Part shown: positions 27,343 through 38,084 of the stretch, one piece after another
Layout of the letters: each line of letters starts with the position of its first letter
Numbering within the stretch: the first letter of the stretch is position 1
Assembly: GCA_934153805.1 (NCBI GenBank)
Contig: CAKPFO010000004.1
Coordinates: 1-64,000 of the forward strand
DNA: 64,000 nucleotides
From: an uncultured Clostridia bacterium
Lineage (GTDB): Bacteria; Bacillota; Clostridia; TANB77; CAG-508
Direction: 5' to 3'
Position numbers and translations under genes: made by a program
Notes under the pieces: model-generated
Told to the model about the DNA's origin: nothing
The model's database searches: none
Seen by the model: the letters and a program-made list of their open reading frames with translations, nothing else

Positions 27343-27461
27343 ACTGAAATATTAATTAAAAAATCCGTTTTATTGTTGCATTAATTTGCAATTGAAAATT
27401 TGAGAATTAAGCTACAAAATGTAACCGCAGAGCGGGTAAACGAAAAATTTGCATAAAAAAT

Positions 27462-27490
27462 TTGCATTTGTTTAAAATATATGGTATAAT
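27462..27490 (+). promoter_or_regulatory. Promoter of the M23 peptidase gene
   Basis: TTGCAT at 27462-27467, a 17-bp spacer and TATAAT at 27485-27490. Confidence 0.7.
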
Positions 27491-27597
27491 TAAAAACGCG
27501 CTTGGCTAAATATGGAAAAAGTATAAATTAGGCGCAATCAGAAGGAGAGTGAATATATATTTTAAACAAAAAAGTAAGAAACTGCACGAAAGACATA

Positions 27598-28539
27598 ATG
27601 AGACTATTAAAAATAGTTATCATTGCAACAATAATTATTCTTGCCATAATGTTAGTAAAATATAAAGTAGTATATAAAGTAACAATTTCTGGAGAAGAAA
27701 TTGGTTATGTATCAAATAAAAATGAATTTGAAAAAATAGTAGATGAGCAAATATTAAATCCACAAGATGGAAACGTTGCTTATGTAGATATAGAAGAATT
27801 ACCAACATATGAAATGATTTTTGCAAGTAATAAAGAGCAAACAAATGAAGAAGAAGTGCTTGCACAAATTGCTGAATTAGCACAAACAACATATAAGGTA
27901 TATGCAGTAGCAGTAAATGGAGACAACACAGTATATGTAAATACACAAACAGAAGCAGAAGAGACTGTTGAACAATTAAAAGAAGAATATAAAGAAAAAA
28001 TAGATGAAATAGATATTACTGTTAATGAAGTTTATACAAAAGATGTTGCTACAGTAGAAGAAACAGTAGAATTAGCTTCAGCTGTAGAAGTAGCTAGTGA
28101 AGAGGTAGATGTTGTAGTAGAAAAACAAGAAAAAATAAAATCAGCAACATTAGATGGAGTATATTTTGCTGTAAAACCAGTCTCTGGAACAATTACATCA
28201 AGATATGGAGCAAATGAAAGCATAAGAGACCATACACACAAAGGACTTGACATTGCAGCACCTTATGGAACAAAGATAGTAGCAGCAGCTAAGGGAACAG
28301 TTTCATATTCTGGATGGATGAGTGGATATGGAAATCTAATTATAATAGAACATGAAAATGGAATACAAACATACTATGGACATTGTAGTAAACTATATGC
28401 GTCTGTAGGAGATGAAGTAGATGTAGGAGATACAATAGCAGCTGTAGGTTCTACAGGAAATTCTACAGGAAACCATTTACACTTTGAAATTCGTAAGAAT
28501 GGATCACAAATAAATCCACAAAAATATGTATATAAATAG
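27598..28539 (+). CDS. Membrane-anchored M23 (LytM-type) peptidase
   Basis: The 313-residue protein has an N-terminal membrane segment (about residues 4-20), a beta-rich and glutamate-rich stalk, and a C-terminal M23 domain with zinc ligands in HTHKGLDIAAPYGTK (HxxxD) and GNHLHFEIRKNG (HxH). Active members cut peptidoglycan cross-bridges; the layout also resembles SpoIIQ-like proteins, but that is a weak comparison. The start is uncertain. A strong AAGGAGAG at 27542-27549 has no ATG, GTG or TTG in this frame at normal distance (ATT at 27559 is in frame), whereas ATG 27598 has only a weak site. Confidence 0.88.
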   Translation: MRLLKIVIIATIIILAIMLVKYKVVYKVTISGEEIGYVSNKNEFEKIVDEQILNPQDGNVAYVDIEELPTYEMIFASNKEQTNEEEVLAQIAELAQTTYKVYAVAVNGDNTVYVNTQTEAEETVEQLKEEYKEKIDEIDITVNEVYTKDVATVEETVELASAVEVASEEVDVVVEKQEKIKSATLDGVYFAVKPVSGTITSRYGANESIRDHTHKGLDIAAPYGTKIVAAAKGTVSYSGWMSGYGNLIIIEHENGIQTYYGHCSKLYASVGDEVDVGDTIAAVGSTGNSTGNHLHFEIRKNGSQINPQKYVYK

Positions 28540-28540
28540 A

Positions 28541-28591
28541 AAAATAAGAATTTTTATGAAGTTTATAACTCATAAGAATTCTTATTTTTTT
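28541..28591 (+). terminator. Terminator after the M23 gene
   Basis: AAAATAAGAATTTTTATGA pairs with TCATAAGAATTCTTATTTT (one wobble) and ends in T6. Confidence 0.82.
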
Positions 28592-28895
28592 GAATATAAC
28601 ACCGAAATTTTAGTAAATAAAAAATAAGCATTACTATGCCCAATATTCATGTTAACGAATTTATATGATTAAATGTAGTAATATAAAATAAAAAGAGTAT
28701 AGTGTATATTTTGCAATGAGAAACAAAAACTTGTAAGTAAAAAAACGAATGCAACATTGAATAGAAATAGAAAAAATAATATTTAAAATCCATAATGGAA
28801 AATAATGCTAAAATGGTTAATTCCCTAGCAAAACACTAAATGTTACAGACATATTACAATAAGATAACATTTACTTTACAAATCACTTAAGAGTA
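28592..28895. other. Gene-free A+T-rich stretch
   Basis: I see no open frame with a ribosome-binding site, no repeat and no strong hairpin in this segment. Confidence 0.5.
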
Positions 28896-28924
28896 TTGAT
28901 TTTTCAATAACTTACTGGTAAAAT
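28896..28924 (+). promoter_or_regulatory. Promoter of the FxLYD-like gene
   Basis: TTGATT at 28896-28901, a 17-bp spacer and TAAAAT at 28919-28924. Confidence 0.65.
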
Positions 28925-28981
28925 GTAAGCATAAGTTGAGAAAAAAATTCTCGAATAAAAAAGAAAACGGAGGAATAAAAA

Positions 28982-29497
28982 ATGTCAGCAGCAAAAGAAA
29001 GAAAAAAGAGAAATGTAAGATTAATATGGATAATATTAATAATTATAGTAGCTGTAGGAGTAATAGTTACTATAAATTTATCAAATAATAAAAAGGATAC
29101 TAAACCAGCACAACAACAATCACAAGTAGAAAATGGACAACAAGAGGAAGAAAAACCGGTAGAAAAATATGTACAAGTATTAGAAGATGGTACTAAATTG
29201 AATATTAGTGAAAAAATAAAACAAACTAAAAAAGTTGGAGACTTGGAAATATCAAATATTCAAATTACTTATCAAAATGGAGTAACAAATATACTTGCAA
29301 CAGTAACAAATACTTCAAGTAAAAAATCAGAACTACAAAATGTATCAATAGTATTATCAGATGATGAAGGAAACACAATATATACACTAAGAGGTGTATT
29401 AGAAGAAACAGAGCCAAATGGTACTAGTCAATTAAATACATCAATAACAGCAGACTTTGCAAATAGTTATGACTTTACAATAAGCAAAACTAAATAA
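28982..29497 (+). CDS. Membrane-anchored FxLYD-like domain protein
   Basis: The 171-residue protein has a basic start (KERKKRNVR), one membrane segment (about residues 13-32), a Gln/Glu-rich linker and a C-terminal beta-sandwich-like region: GDLEISNIQITYQNG, ILATVTNTSSKKSELQNVSI and a late FANSYDFTISK. This resembles FxLYD and related extracellular domains of Firmicute surface proteins. The ribosome-binding site is CGGAGGA. It precedes the cohesin and dockerin genes on the same strand but is separated by a terminator. Function unknown. Confidence 0.75.
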   Translation: MSAAKERKKRNVRLIWIILIIIVAVGVIVTINLSNNKKDTKPAQQQSQVENGQQEEEKPVEKYVQVLEDGTKLNISEKIKQTKKVGDLEISNIQITYQNGVTNILATVTNTSSKKSELQNVSIVLSDDEGNTIYTLRGVLEETEPNGTSQLNTSITADFANSYDFTISKTK

Positions 29498-29513
29498 GAA
29501 ATGGACTTAAATG

Positions 29514-29560
29514 GACGTTTCAAAAAGTCCAATAAGTAAGGGCTTTTTGAAGCGTCTTTT
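29514..29560 (+). terminator. Terminator before the cohesin gene
   Basis: GACGTTTCAAAAAG pairs with CTTTTTGAAGCGTC around a loop containing TCC/GGG, ending in TTTT. Confidence 0.82.
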
Positions 29561-29596
29561 AATATATAAACATATGAAAAGAAAGGAACTATAAAA

Positions 29597-30289
29597 ATGA
29601 AAAAGAAAATTTTAGTAAATTTATTATTAGTAATAATGTTAGGAGTAATGCTTGTAAGTACTGTAAATGCAACTACAAACTCATTTAAAGCAGAACTTAG
29701 TACATCAAGTACAAGCTTAAAACCAGGAGATGAGGTAACTCTTACATTAAAAGTATCAGACATAAATATGGGAGATGACGGAATAAATGCAGTAGAAGGA
29801 ACAATCAAATATGATACAAAAGTATTTGAGGCAATAACACAATCAAGTATTACATCAGAAAGTGGTTGGTCAACAACATATAATGGAGAAACAAGTAATA
29901 GCTTAAATGGAAAATTCTTAGCAGTAAACTTAAGTGCAGGAACAAAAGAAGACACAACAATACTAACAGTAAAATTTAAGGTAAAACAAGATGTAGTAAA
30001 AACAACAGAAACACAAATAAATTTTGTAGATGTAACATCAAATGATGGAGCAGACCTAGTAAATGTAGGAACAAAAAGTGTTAAGTTAAAAGTAACTGTA
30101 CCAGAAGAACCAAAGAACGAGATAAAAAATGAAGTGAAAAACTTAGAGGTAAAACCATCAGAAAATAAAGCAACAGGAAGAATTCCACAAACAGGTGTAA
30201 CACCAGCAATAGTAGTTACAATAAGTGTAATAGCAATTGTATGTGTATATATAGGAATTCGTTATAGAAATATGAAAGATGTAAAATAA
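29597..30289 (+). CDS. Cohesin-domain surface protein with IPQTG sorting-like tail
   Basis: The 230-residue protein has a signal peptide (cleavage near VNATTN, about residue 25), then a cohesin-like domain (SLKPGDEVTLTLKVSDI, NAVEGTIKYDTKVFEAI, FLAVNLSAG, ILTVKFKVK). A Lys/Glu-rich linker leads to IPQTG at about residue 194, a hydrophobic helix and a basic tail (RYRNMKDVK). That is the order of a sortase substrate, IPQTG being an LPXTG variant. Cohesins bind dockerins, and the next gene, 15 bp downstream, encodes a dockerin-like protein, so the two products may bind at the cell surface. No sortase gene lies in the window. Confidence 0.85.
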   Translation: MKKKILVNLLLVIMLGVMLVSTVNATTNSFKAELSTSSTSLKPGDEVTLTLKVSDINMGDDGINAVEGTIKYDTKVFEAITQSSITSESGWSTTYNGETSNSLNGKFLAVNLSAGTKEDTTILTVKFKVKQDVVKTTETQINFVDVTSNDGADLVNVGTKSVKLKVTVPEEPKNEIKNEVKNLEVKPSENKATGRIPQTGVTPAIVVTISVIAIVCVYIGIRYRNMKDVK

Positions 30290-30304
30290 AAGGGGAAAAA
30301 AGTA

Positions 30305-33300
30305 ATGAAGAAAAAGTTATTAAGCATAGCATGTATAATAGCAATACTTTTAACAAATACAGCAACACTAAGCATTGCTGCCATTGCATTTGATGAAATG
30401 TATAAGGTAAATGAAGATGAAAAATTGATTAGCAGAATAATGCCAGAGACAACAGTAGAAATATTTAAATCGAAGACAAGTGAGCAATTAACAGTATATA
30501 AAGATGAAACTAAAACAGAAAAAGTAGATACTGGATTAATTGGAACAGGAATGGTTGTGGTAAAAGATGCGACAGGAGAAGAATACACAGTAAGTGTAAT
30601 AGGTGACTTAAATGGAGACGGAAAAGCAACACAGGTAGAGTTAACAAATATAATAAGACATATAGTAGGGCTAGAAAATGCAGAGCTAACAGGAATAAAA
30701 TATGAGTCAGCAGATATTACAGGAGATAAAGCTGTTGACCAAAGAGATATAAGCAAGTTAGTAAAATATATAGTAACAGGCAAACTAGACATCGATAATG
30801 ACAATAAAAATCAATCAACAATAGAGGCTACAACAAAAGAAACAAAAACAGATAGTGTAAAAATAGAGGCAGTAGTAAAAGATTTGGTTACAGGCTCAAT
30901 AAAACATACAACAACAACTGTCTATGTAAAAAAATCTGGAGAACCAGATACAAGTTACAGTAAAAAATACACAGGAACAGATAGTGAGTTAACAATAGAT
31001 GGGCTTGATTCAAACACTGATTATGATATAAAAATAGAAGCAAAAGATGAACAAGGAAATGTAGTAACAAAAGTTATAAAAGTAAAAACTGCAAATATAG
31101 AGGGAAATATAACATTTGGAACTATAACATGGTCATCAGGCAAAGCAAGTACAACAATAGCAACAGATTCAAGCTATGAAATAGAATATCAAATAAATAG
31201 TAAGACAGGAACATGGCTAAAAGCAGGCAGTACAGCAAATCAAATAACAGTAGATAATTTGGCACATAATGATAAAATTTATGCACGTCTTACAAATGGA
31301 ACTTCAACAACAGAACCAAAAGAATTAACAATAAAAGATGAAATAGAACCAACAGTAAGCTTAAGTTTAACAAAAGGAACACAAAAGTTAACAGCAACAG
31401 CAACTGCAATCGATAATGAAAGCGGAATAGCAGCAGATGTAAAATATAAGTTTAGCATAAAAGAAAAAGATGCAAATGATAGTACATATGTAGAAAAACA
31501 AAATACAACATTAGCAACTTGTGAAATAACAGGATTAACAGAAGGAAAAGAATATACAGTAAAGGTAGAGGTTAGTGATATAGCTGGAAACATAGGAACA
31601 AAAGAAGAAACAATAATGATACCAGATGATATATCGCCAGTAGTAGGGTTAACTTTAACACCTACAACAAGTACAATTATAGCAACAGCGACAGCTACAG
31701 ATGTAGGAGGCTTGCCAACTAATACAATATATAAATTTAGTATAAAAAAGACAGCAGAAGATGATAGTACTTATGTAGTAAAACAAAACAATTCAGATGC
31801 AAATTGTACAATAACAGGACTAGAACAAAATACAAGTTATACAGTAAAAGTAGAGGTGGCTGATAAAGCTGGAAATGTAGGAATGAAGACAGAAACTATA
31901 ACTACAACTGGAGTACCAGATAGTACAGTAGCAGGAGCAATAACATTTGGTAGTGCAACATGGAGTGCTGGAAAAGCAAGCGTAGTAATAAGTACAAATA
32001 CAAGCTATACAATAGAGTATCAAGTAAATGGAACAACAGAAGGAAGCTGGACAAAAGCAAGTGCTGCAGGAGTAGACGTAACGGTAGATAATTTAAATAA
32101 TAACGATATTGTTTATGCTAGACTAACAGACGGAACAAATGCTGGAAACTATGCAAGTGTAACAATAACAGATACAACAGAACCAACAGTTACATTAACA
32201 TTATCAGGAGTAACAACAAGTTCAATAACAGCAACAGCAAATGCTACAGATAGTAAAAGTGGAATAGCAGCAGATGTAACATACAAATTTAGTATAAAGA
32301 AAACAGCAGAAGATGATAGTACTTATGTAGTAAAACAAAATACAACAGATAAAACTTGTACAATAACAGGATTAGAGCAAAACACAAGTTATACAGTAAA
32401 AATTGAGGTAGAAGACATAGCTGGAAATGTAGGAGCAAAGACAGCAGCTACAACTACTACATCAGTACCAGATAGTACAGTTTCAGGAGCAATAACATTT
32501 GGTAGTGCAACATGGAGTGCTGGAAAAGCAGAAATAACAGTAAGCACAAATACAAGTCATACAATAGAATATCAAGTAAATGGAACAACAGAAGGAAGCT
32601 GGATAAAAGCAAGTGCAGCTGGAACAGACGTAACAGTAGATAATTTAAATAATAACGATATTGTTTATGCACGTTTAACAGACGGAGCAAATGCAGGAAA
32701 CTATGCAAGTGTAACAATAACAGATACAACAACACCAACAATTACATTAACATTATCAAATGAAACAACAAATTCAATTACAGCAACAGCAAATGCTACA
32801 GATAGTGAAAGTGGAATAGCAGCAGATGTAACATACAAATTTAGTATAAAGAAAACAGCAGAAGATGATAGTACTTATGTAGTAAAACAAAATACAACAT
32901 CTAAAACATGTACAATAACAGGACTAGAACAAAATACAAGCTACACAGTAAAAGTAGAGGTAGCTGATAAAGCTGGAAATGTAGGAACGAAGACAGAAAC
33001 TACAACTACTACATCAGTACCAGATAGTACAGTGGCAGGAGCAATAACATTTGGTAGTGCGACATGGACATCAGGTAAGGCAGAAATAACAGTAAGCACA
33101 AATACAAGCTATACAATAGAATATCAAATAAATGGAACAACAGAAGGAAGCTGGATAAAAGCAAGTGCAGCAGGAGCAGACGTAACAGTAAGTAACTTAA
33201 ATAATAACGATATAGTATATGCTAGATTAACAGACGGAACAAATGCAGGAAATTATGCAAGTGTAACAATAACAGATACAACAACACCAACAATTACATT

Positions 33301-36300
33301 AACATTATCAAATGAAACAACAAATTCAATTACAGCAACAGCGGTAGCCATAGATAGTGAAAGTGGAATAGCAGCAGATGTAACATACAAATTTAGTATA
33401 AAGAAAACATCAGAAGATGACAGTACTTATGTAGTAAAACAAAATACAACAGATAAAACTTGTACAATAGCAGGACTAGAACAAAATACAAGCTACACAG
33501 TAAAAGTAGAGGTAGAAGACGTAGCAGGAAATGTAGGAGAAAAAACAGCAACTACAACAACAACTGGAGTACCAGATAGCACAGTTTCAGGAGCAATAAC
33601 ATTTGGTAGTGCAACATGGAGTGCTGGAAAAGCAGAAGTAACAATAAGCACAAATACAAGCTATACAATAGAATATCAAATAAATGGAACAACAGAAGAA
33701 AGCTGGATAAAAGCAAGTGCAGCTGGGACAGATGTAACAGTAGATAATTTAAATAATAATGACATAGTATATGCTAGACTAACAGATGGAGCAAATGCAG
33801 GAAACTATGCAAGTGTAACAATAACAGATACAACAGAACCAACAGTAACGCTAACATTATCAAATGAGACAACAAATTCAATTACAGCAACAGCAACAGC
33901 TACAGATAATGAAAGTGGAATAGCAACAGATGCAACATATAAATTTAGTATAAAGAAAACAGCAGAAGACGACAGTAGTTATGTAGTAAAACAAAATACA
34001 ACAGATAAAACTTGCACGATAACAGGATTAGACCAAAATACAAGTTACACAGTAAAAGTAGAAGTGCAAGATATAGCAGGAAATACAGGAGCAAAAACAG
34101 AAACAACAACTACAACAACAGTACCAGATAGTACAGTGGCAGGAGCAATAACATTTGGTAGTGCGACATGGACATCAGGTAAGGCAGAAATAACAATAAG
34201 CACAAATACAAGCTATACAATAGAATACCAAGTAAATGGAACAACAGAAGGAAGCTGGATAAAAGCAAGTGCAGCAGGAGCAGACGTAACAGTAGATAAT
34301 TTAAATAATAACGATATTGTTTATGCACGTTTAACAGACGGAGCAAATGCAGGAAATTACGCAAGTGTAACAATAACAGATACAACAGAACCAACAATTA
34401 CATTAACATTATCAAATGAAACAACAAATTCAATTACAGCAACAGCGGTAGCTATAGATAGTGAAAGTGGAATAGCAGCAGATGCAACATATAAATTTAG
34501 TATAAAGAAAACAGCAGAAGATGATAGTACATATGTAGTAAAACAAAATACAACAGATAAAACATGCACGATAACAGGATTAGAGCAAAATACAAGTTAT
34601 ACAGTAAAAATTGAAGTAGAAGATAAAGCTGGAAATACTGGAATGAAGACAGAAACTACAACTACTACATCAGTACCAGATAATACAGTAGCAGGAGCAA
34701 TAACATTTGGTAGTGCAAGTTGGGCATCAGGAAAGGCAGAAATAACAGTAAGCACAAATACAAGCTATACAATAGAATATCAAATAAATGGAACAACAGA
34801 AGGAAGCTGGACAAAAGCAAGTGCGGCTGGAACAGACGTAACAGTAGATAACTTAAATAATAATGATATCGTTTATGCTAGACTAACAGACGGAACAAAT
34901 GCTGGAAATTACGCAAGTGTAACAATAACAGACACAACAAAACCAACAGTAAACCTAACATTATCAGGAGTAACAACAAGTTCAATTATAGCAACAGCGG
35001 TAGCTACAGATAGTGAAAGTGGTATAGAAACAGATGCAACATATAAATTTAGTATAAAAAAGACAGCAGAAGATGATAGCAGTTATGTAGTAAAACAAAA
35101 CACAACAGATAAGACATGCACAATAACAGGATTAGAGCAAAACACAAATTACACAGTAAAAGTTGAAGTAGAAGATATAGCTGGAAATGTGGGAGCAAAG
35201 ACAGCAGCTACAACTACTACAGCAGTACCAGATAGCACAGTTTCAGGAGCAATAACATTTGGAACAGCAATATGGTCAGCAGGTAAAGCAGAAATAACAG
35301 TAAGTACAAATACAAGTTACACAATAGAATACCAAGTAAATGGAACAACAGAAGGAAGCTGGATAAAAGCAAGTGCTGCAGGAGCAGACGTAACGGTAGA
35401 TAATTTAAATAATAACGATATTGTTTATGCTAGACTAACAGACGGAACAAATGCAGGGAATTACGCAAATGTAACAATAACAGATACAACAGAACCAACA
35501 GTAACACTAACATTATCAAACGAAACAACAAATTCAATTACAGCAACAGCAACAGCTACAGATGATGAAAGTGGAATAGCAGCAGATGCAACATATAAAT
35601 TTAGTATAAAGAAAACAGCAGAAGATGATAGTACTTATGTAGTAAAACAAAATACAACAGATAAAACTTGTACAATAACAGGATTAGAGCAAAATACAGA
35701 TTACACAGTAAAAGTTGAAGTAGAAGATAAAGCTGGAAATACTGGAATGAAGACAGAAACTACAACGACTACAGCAGTACCAGATAGCACAGTTTCAGGA
35801 GCAATAACATTTGGAACAGCAACATGGTCAGCAGGAAAAGCAGAAGTAACAATAAGCACAAATACAAGTTATACAATAGAATACCAAGTAAATAGTACAT
35901 CAGGAACATGGACAAAGGTAAATGCAGGAGCTGTAGGAGGAACAAACGTAACAGTAAGTAACTTAAATAATAACGATATAGTATATGCTAGATTAACAGA
36001 CGGAACAAATGCTGGAAACTATGCAAGTGTAACAATAACAGATACAACAGAACCAACAATTACATTAACATTATCAGGAGTAACAACAAGTTCAATAACA
36101 GCAACAGCAGATGCAGCAGATAGTGAAAGTGGAATAAGTGCAACAGCAACATATAAATTTAGCGTAAAGAAAACATCAGAGGCAGACAGTAGTTATGTAG
36201 TAAAACAAAATACAACATCTAAAGCATGTACAATAACAGGTTTACAACAAAATACAGATTACACAGTAAAAGTAGAGGTAGCAGATATCGCAGGAAATGC

Positions 36301-37969
36301 TGGAAGCAAAACTGCAGCAAAAACTACACAGACAGTTCCAAATGGAACACAAACAGGAGCAATAACATTTGGCAGTGCAACATGGTCATCTGGAAAAGCA
36401 AGTATAGCAATAAGCACAGATACAAGCTATACAATAGAATATCAAGTAAATAGCACATCAGGCACATGGACAAAAGCAAGTTCGGCAGGAACAAGTGTAA
36501 CAGTAAGTAATTTAAGCAATAACAGTGTAGTATATGCGAGATTAACAGATGGAACAAATGCCGGAAATTACGCAAGTGTAACAATTGCAGATGCAACAAA
36601 ACCAAAAGTTACATCAGCAACGGCAACATCAAGCAGTATTACATTTAGTGCGGTAGATAATGAAAGTGGAATAGTAGGATACAAAGTAACAACATCAAGT
36701 ACAGCACCATCAAGTTTTGATAGTTGCACAAACACAACTACATTAACTAATAAGCAAGTAACAGGATTAAGTGCAAATACAACATATTATATATGGTTAA
36801 AAGATGCAGCAGGAAATGTAAGTACAGTATATAGTATAAAAACATCTGCTATCTTAGTAACATCTATTACATTGAATAAAACAGAGTTAACTTTGGAAGA
36901 AAGTAAAGAGGAAACATTAACTGCAACAATAAGTCCAACAAATGCAACAAATAAACAAGTAACATGGTCAACAAGTAAAAGTTCAGTTGCAACAGTAGAT
37001 ACAACAGGAAAAATAACAGCAGTAGCAGCAGGAACAGCAACAATAACAGCTACAGCTAAAGATGGTAGTGGAAAATCTGCAAGTTGCACGGTAACGGTAG
37101 AAAGTGCTATAAAAGCAGAATATGTAAATTATCCAATAGACTTAAATGGAGATGGAGATACAACAAATGACTGGATGCTATTTTATAAAGCAGATGGAAA
37201 TGCAGAAGGAGAAGAAACTGGGGGAGCATATGCAGAAAATGTAGGAGATTACTATATAATAGCAGCAGATTATTTAAAAAATACAGACAGTAGATTAAAA
37301 TTAAGCCAAATGGGAACAGTACACGCAAACGGAGCATATTGTATATCGTGGTATTATGAAAAGGATTTACCAACAACAGTACAAAAATCTGGAACAGAAA
37401 CACTGATAGTGGGAGGAAGAACAAATACAAGTACAACAATAAATAAATTATTTATGCAAAATAAATTTGGAGCATTAAATAGTGATAATCCTAATTCCAG
37501 AGCAGTATCAGCATTAATAAATACATCAAACTGGGCTGGATATGTAAATACAAGTTATGCAGATTATGCAATAGGAGCACCAACATTAGAGATGTGGGTA
37601 GCAAGTTGGAACGGAGCATATGAGGATAAATTAAAATTGTATACGAATAAAAATTCATATGGTTACTATGTAGGAACAAATTCAAATAGTATAACCACGA
37701 CATTTCAATCTATCTCATCAATAAGAGAAGGCTACAATAATAAATTATATTTTCCATATCAAGAATGTATTGATGGTACTAGCTGCTATGGAACATGGTT
37801 GGCATCTCCATCTGCTAAGGATGAAGAAACGAGATTAAGCGTGTATAGCTTAGGATTGATTTTTGCCGAGAGGATGTACTCGAGTGATTTGTGTACACGT
37901 CCTGTAGTCCATATAAAATCAGGAAAGTCATTAGAGAAAAATGCTTCAGGAATATGGGAGATAAAATAG
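30305..37969 (+). CDS. 2554-residue dockerin/repeat surface protein
   Basis: Signal peptide (residues 1-25); dockerin-like pair of calcium loops at about 100-160 (GDLNGDGKATQVEL and ADITGDKAVDQRDISKL); an FN3-like stretch; nine 184-residue modules, each GAITFGSATWSAGK..NTSYTIEYQ..NNNDIVYARLTDG followed by an FN3-like half ending YTVKVEVEDIAGN; a Big_2 Ig-like domain (SITLNKTELTLEE near 2190); and a C-terminal domain ending W-LASP..RPVVHIKSG like DUF6273 proteins. It is exported and has no sorting signal, so it may attach through the upstream cohesin protein. It likely serves adhesion or scaffolding. It has no CGG codon. The module number could differ between strains. Confidence 0.9.
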   Translation: MKKKLLSIACIIAILLTNTATLSIAAIAFDEMYKVNEDEKLISRIMPETTVEIFKSKTSEQLTVYKDETKTEKVDTGLIGTGMVVVKDATGEEYTVSVIGDLNGDGKATQVELTNIIRHIVGLENAELTGIKYESADITGDKAVDQRDISKLVKYIVTGKLDIDNDNKNQSTIEATTKETKTDSVKIEAVVKDLVTGSIKHTTTTVYVKKSGEPDTSYSKKYTGTDSELTIDGLDSNTDYDIKIEAKDEQGNVVTKVIKVKTANIEGNITFGTITWSSGKASTTIATDSSYEIEYQINSKTGTWLKAGSTANQITVDNLAHNDKIYARLTNGTSTTEPKELTIKDEIEPTVSLSLTKGTQKLTATATAIDNESGIAADVKYKFSIKEKDANDSTYVEKQNTTLATCEITGLTEGKEYTVKVEVSDIAGNIGTKEETIMIPDDISPVVGLTLTPTTSTIIATATATDVGGLPTNTIYKFSIKKTAEDDSTYVVKQNNSDANCTITGLEQNTSYTVKVEVADKAGNVGMKTETITTTGVPDSTVAGAITFGSATWSAGKASVVISTNTSYTIEYQVNGTTEGSWTKASAAGVDVTVDNLNNNDIVYARLTDGTNAGNYASVTITDTTEPTVTLTLSGVTTSSITATANATDSKSGIAADVTYKFSIKKTAEDDSTYVVKQNTTDKTCTITGLEQNTSYTVKIEVEDIAGNVGAKTAATTTTSVPDSTVSGAITFGSATWSAGKAEITVSTNTSHTIEYQVNGTTEGSWIKASAAGTDVTVDNLNNNDIVYARLTDGANAGNYASVTITDTTTPTITLTLSNETTNSITATANATDSESGIAADVTYKFSIKKTAEDDSTYVVKQNTTSKTCTITGLEQNTSYTVKVEVADKAGNVGTKTETTTTTSVPDSTVAGAITFGSATWTSGKAEITVSTNTSYTIEYQINGTTEGSWIKASAAGADVTVSNLNNNDIVYARLTDGTNAGNYASVTITDTTTPTITLTLSNETTNSITATAVAIDSESGIAADVTYKFSIKKTSEDDSTYVVKQNTTDKTCTIAGLEQNTSYTVKVEVEDVAGNVGEKTATTTTTGVPDSTVSGAITFGSATWSAGKAEVTISTNTSYTIEYQINGTTEESWIKASAAGTDVTVDNLNNNDIVYARLTDGANAGNYASVTITDTTEPTVTLTLSNETTNSITATATATDNESGIATDATYKFSIKKTAEDDSSYVVKQNTTDKTCTITGLDQNTSYTVKVEVQDIAGNTGAKTETTTTTTVPDSTVAGAITFGSATWTSGKAEITISTNTSYTIEYQVNGTTEGSWIKASAAGADVTVDNLNNNDIVYARLTDGANAGNYASVTITDTTEPTITLTLSNETTNSITATAVAIDSESGIAADATYKFSIKKTAEDDSTYVVKQNTTDKTCTITGLEQNTSYTVKIEVEDKAGNTGMKTETTTTTSVPDNTVAGAITFGSASWASGKAEITVSTNTSYTIEYQINGTTEGSWTKASAAGTDVTVDNLNNNDIVYARLTDGTNAGNYASVTITDTTKPTVNLTLSGVTTSSIIATAVATDSESGIETDATYKFSIKKTAEDDSSYVVKQNTTDKTCTITGLEQNTNYTVKVEVEDIAGNVGAKTAATTTTAVPDSTVSGAITFGTAIWSAGKAEITVSTNTSYTIEYQVNGTTEGSWIKASAAGADVTVDNLNNNDIVYARLTDGTNAGNYANVTITDTTEPTVTLTLSNETTNSITATATATDDESGIAADATYKFSIKKTAEDDSTYVVKQNTTDKTCTITGLEQNTDYTVKVEVEDKAGNTGMKTETTTTTAVPDSTVSGAITFGTATWSAGKAEVTISTNTSYTIEYQVNSTSGTWTKVNAGAVGGTNVTVSNLNNNDIVYARLTDGTNAGNYASVTITDTTEPTITLTLSGVTTSSITATADAADSESGISATATYKFSVKKTSEADSSYVVKQNTTSKACTITGLQQNTDYTVKVEVADIAGNAGSKTAAKTTQTVPNGTQTGAITFGSATWSSGKASIAISTDTSYTIEYQVNSTSGTWTKASSAGTSVTVSNLSNNSVVYARLTDGTNAGNYASVTIADATKPKVTSATATSSSITFSAVDNESGIVGYKVTTSSTAPSSFDSCTNTTTLTNKQVTGLSANTTYYIWLKDAAGNVSTVYSIKTSAILVTSITLNKTELTLEESKEETLTATISPTNATNKQVTWSTSKSSVATVDTTGKITAVAAGTATITATAKDGSGKSASCTVTVESAIKAEYVNYPIDLNGDGDTTNDWMLFYKADGNAEGEETGGAYAENVGDYYIIAADYLKNTDSRLKLSQMGTVHANGAYCISWYYEKDLPTTVQKSGTETLIVGGRTNTSTTINKLFMQNKFGALNSDNPNSRAVSALINTSNWAGYVNTSYADYAIGAPTLEMWVASWNGAYEDKLKLYTNKNSYGYYVGTNSNSITTTFQSISSIREGYNNKLYFPYQECIDGTSCYGTWLASPSAKDEETRLSVYSLGLIFAERMYSSDLCTRPVVHIKSGKSLEKNASGIWEIK
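31934..36910 (+). repeat. Nine tandem 552-bp modules inside the giant gene
   Basis: The block GGAGCAATAACATTTGG recurs at 31934, 32486, 33038, 33590, 34142, 34694, 35246, 35798 and 36356. Spacing is exactly 552 bp for the first eight and 558 bp for the last. Long identical stretches between modules suggest recent recombination or selection against divergence. Confidence 0.95.
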
Positions 37970-38050
37970 AGAATATTACTAGTAATTAAAACAACAATGA
38001 AATACATGCAATGAATGTCAAAGAAACAGAATGAAATTGAAAATACAATC

Positions 38051-38084
38051 AAAAACACAGTCTAGATTTTAGACTGTGTTTTTG
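38051..38084 (+). terminator. Terminator after the giant gene
   Basis: AAAAACACAGTCTA pairs perfectly with TAGACTGTGTTTTT around a short loop. Confidence 0.9.

Noticed and set aside
30888..37703. Many leucine-rich ORFs on the minus strand of the giant gene
   Set aside because: They recur with the 552-bp period and are antisense shadows of the repeated coding sequence.
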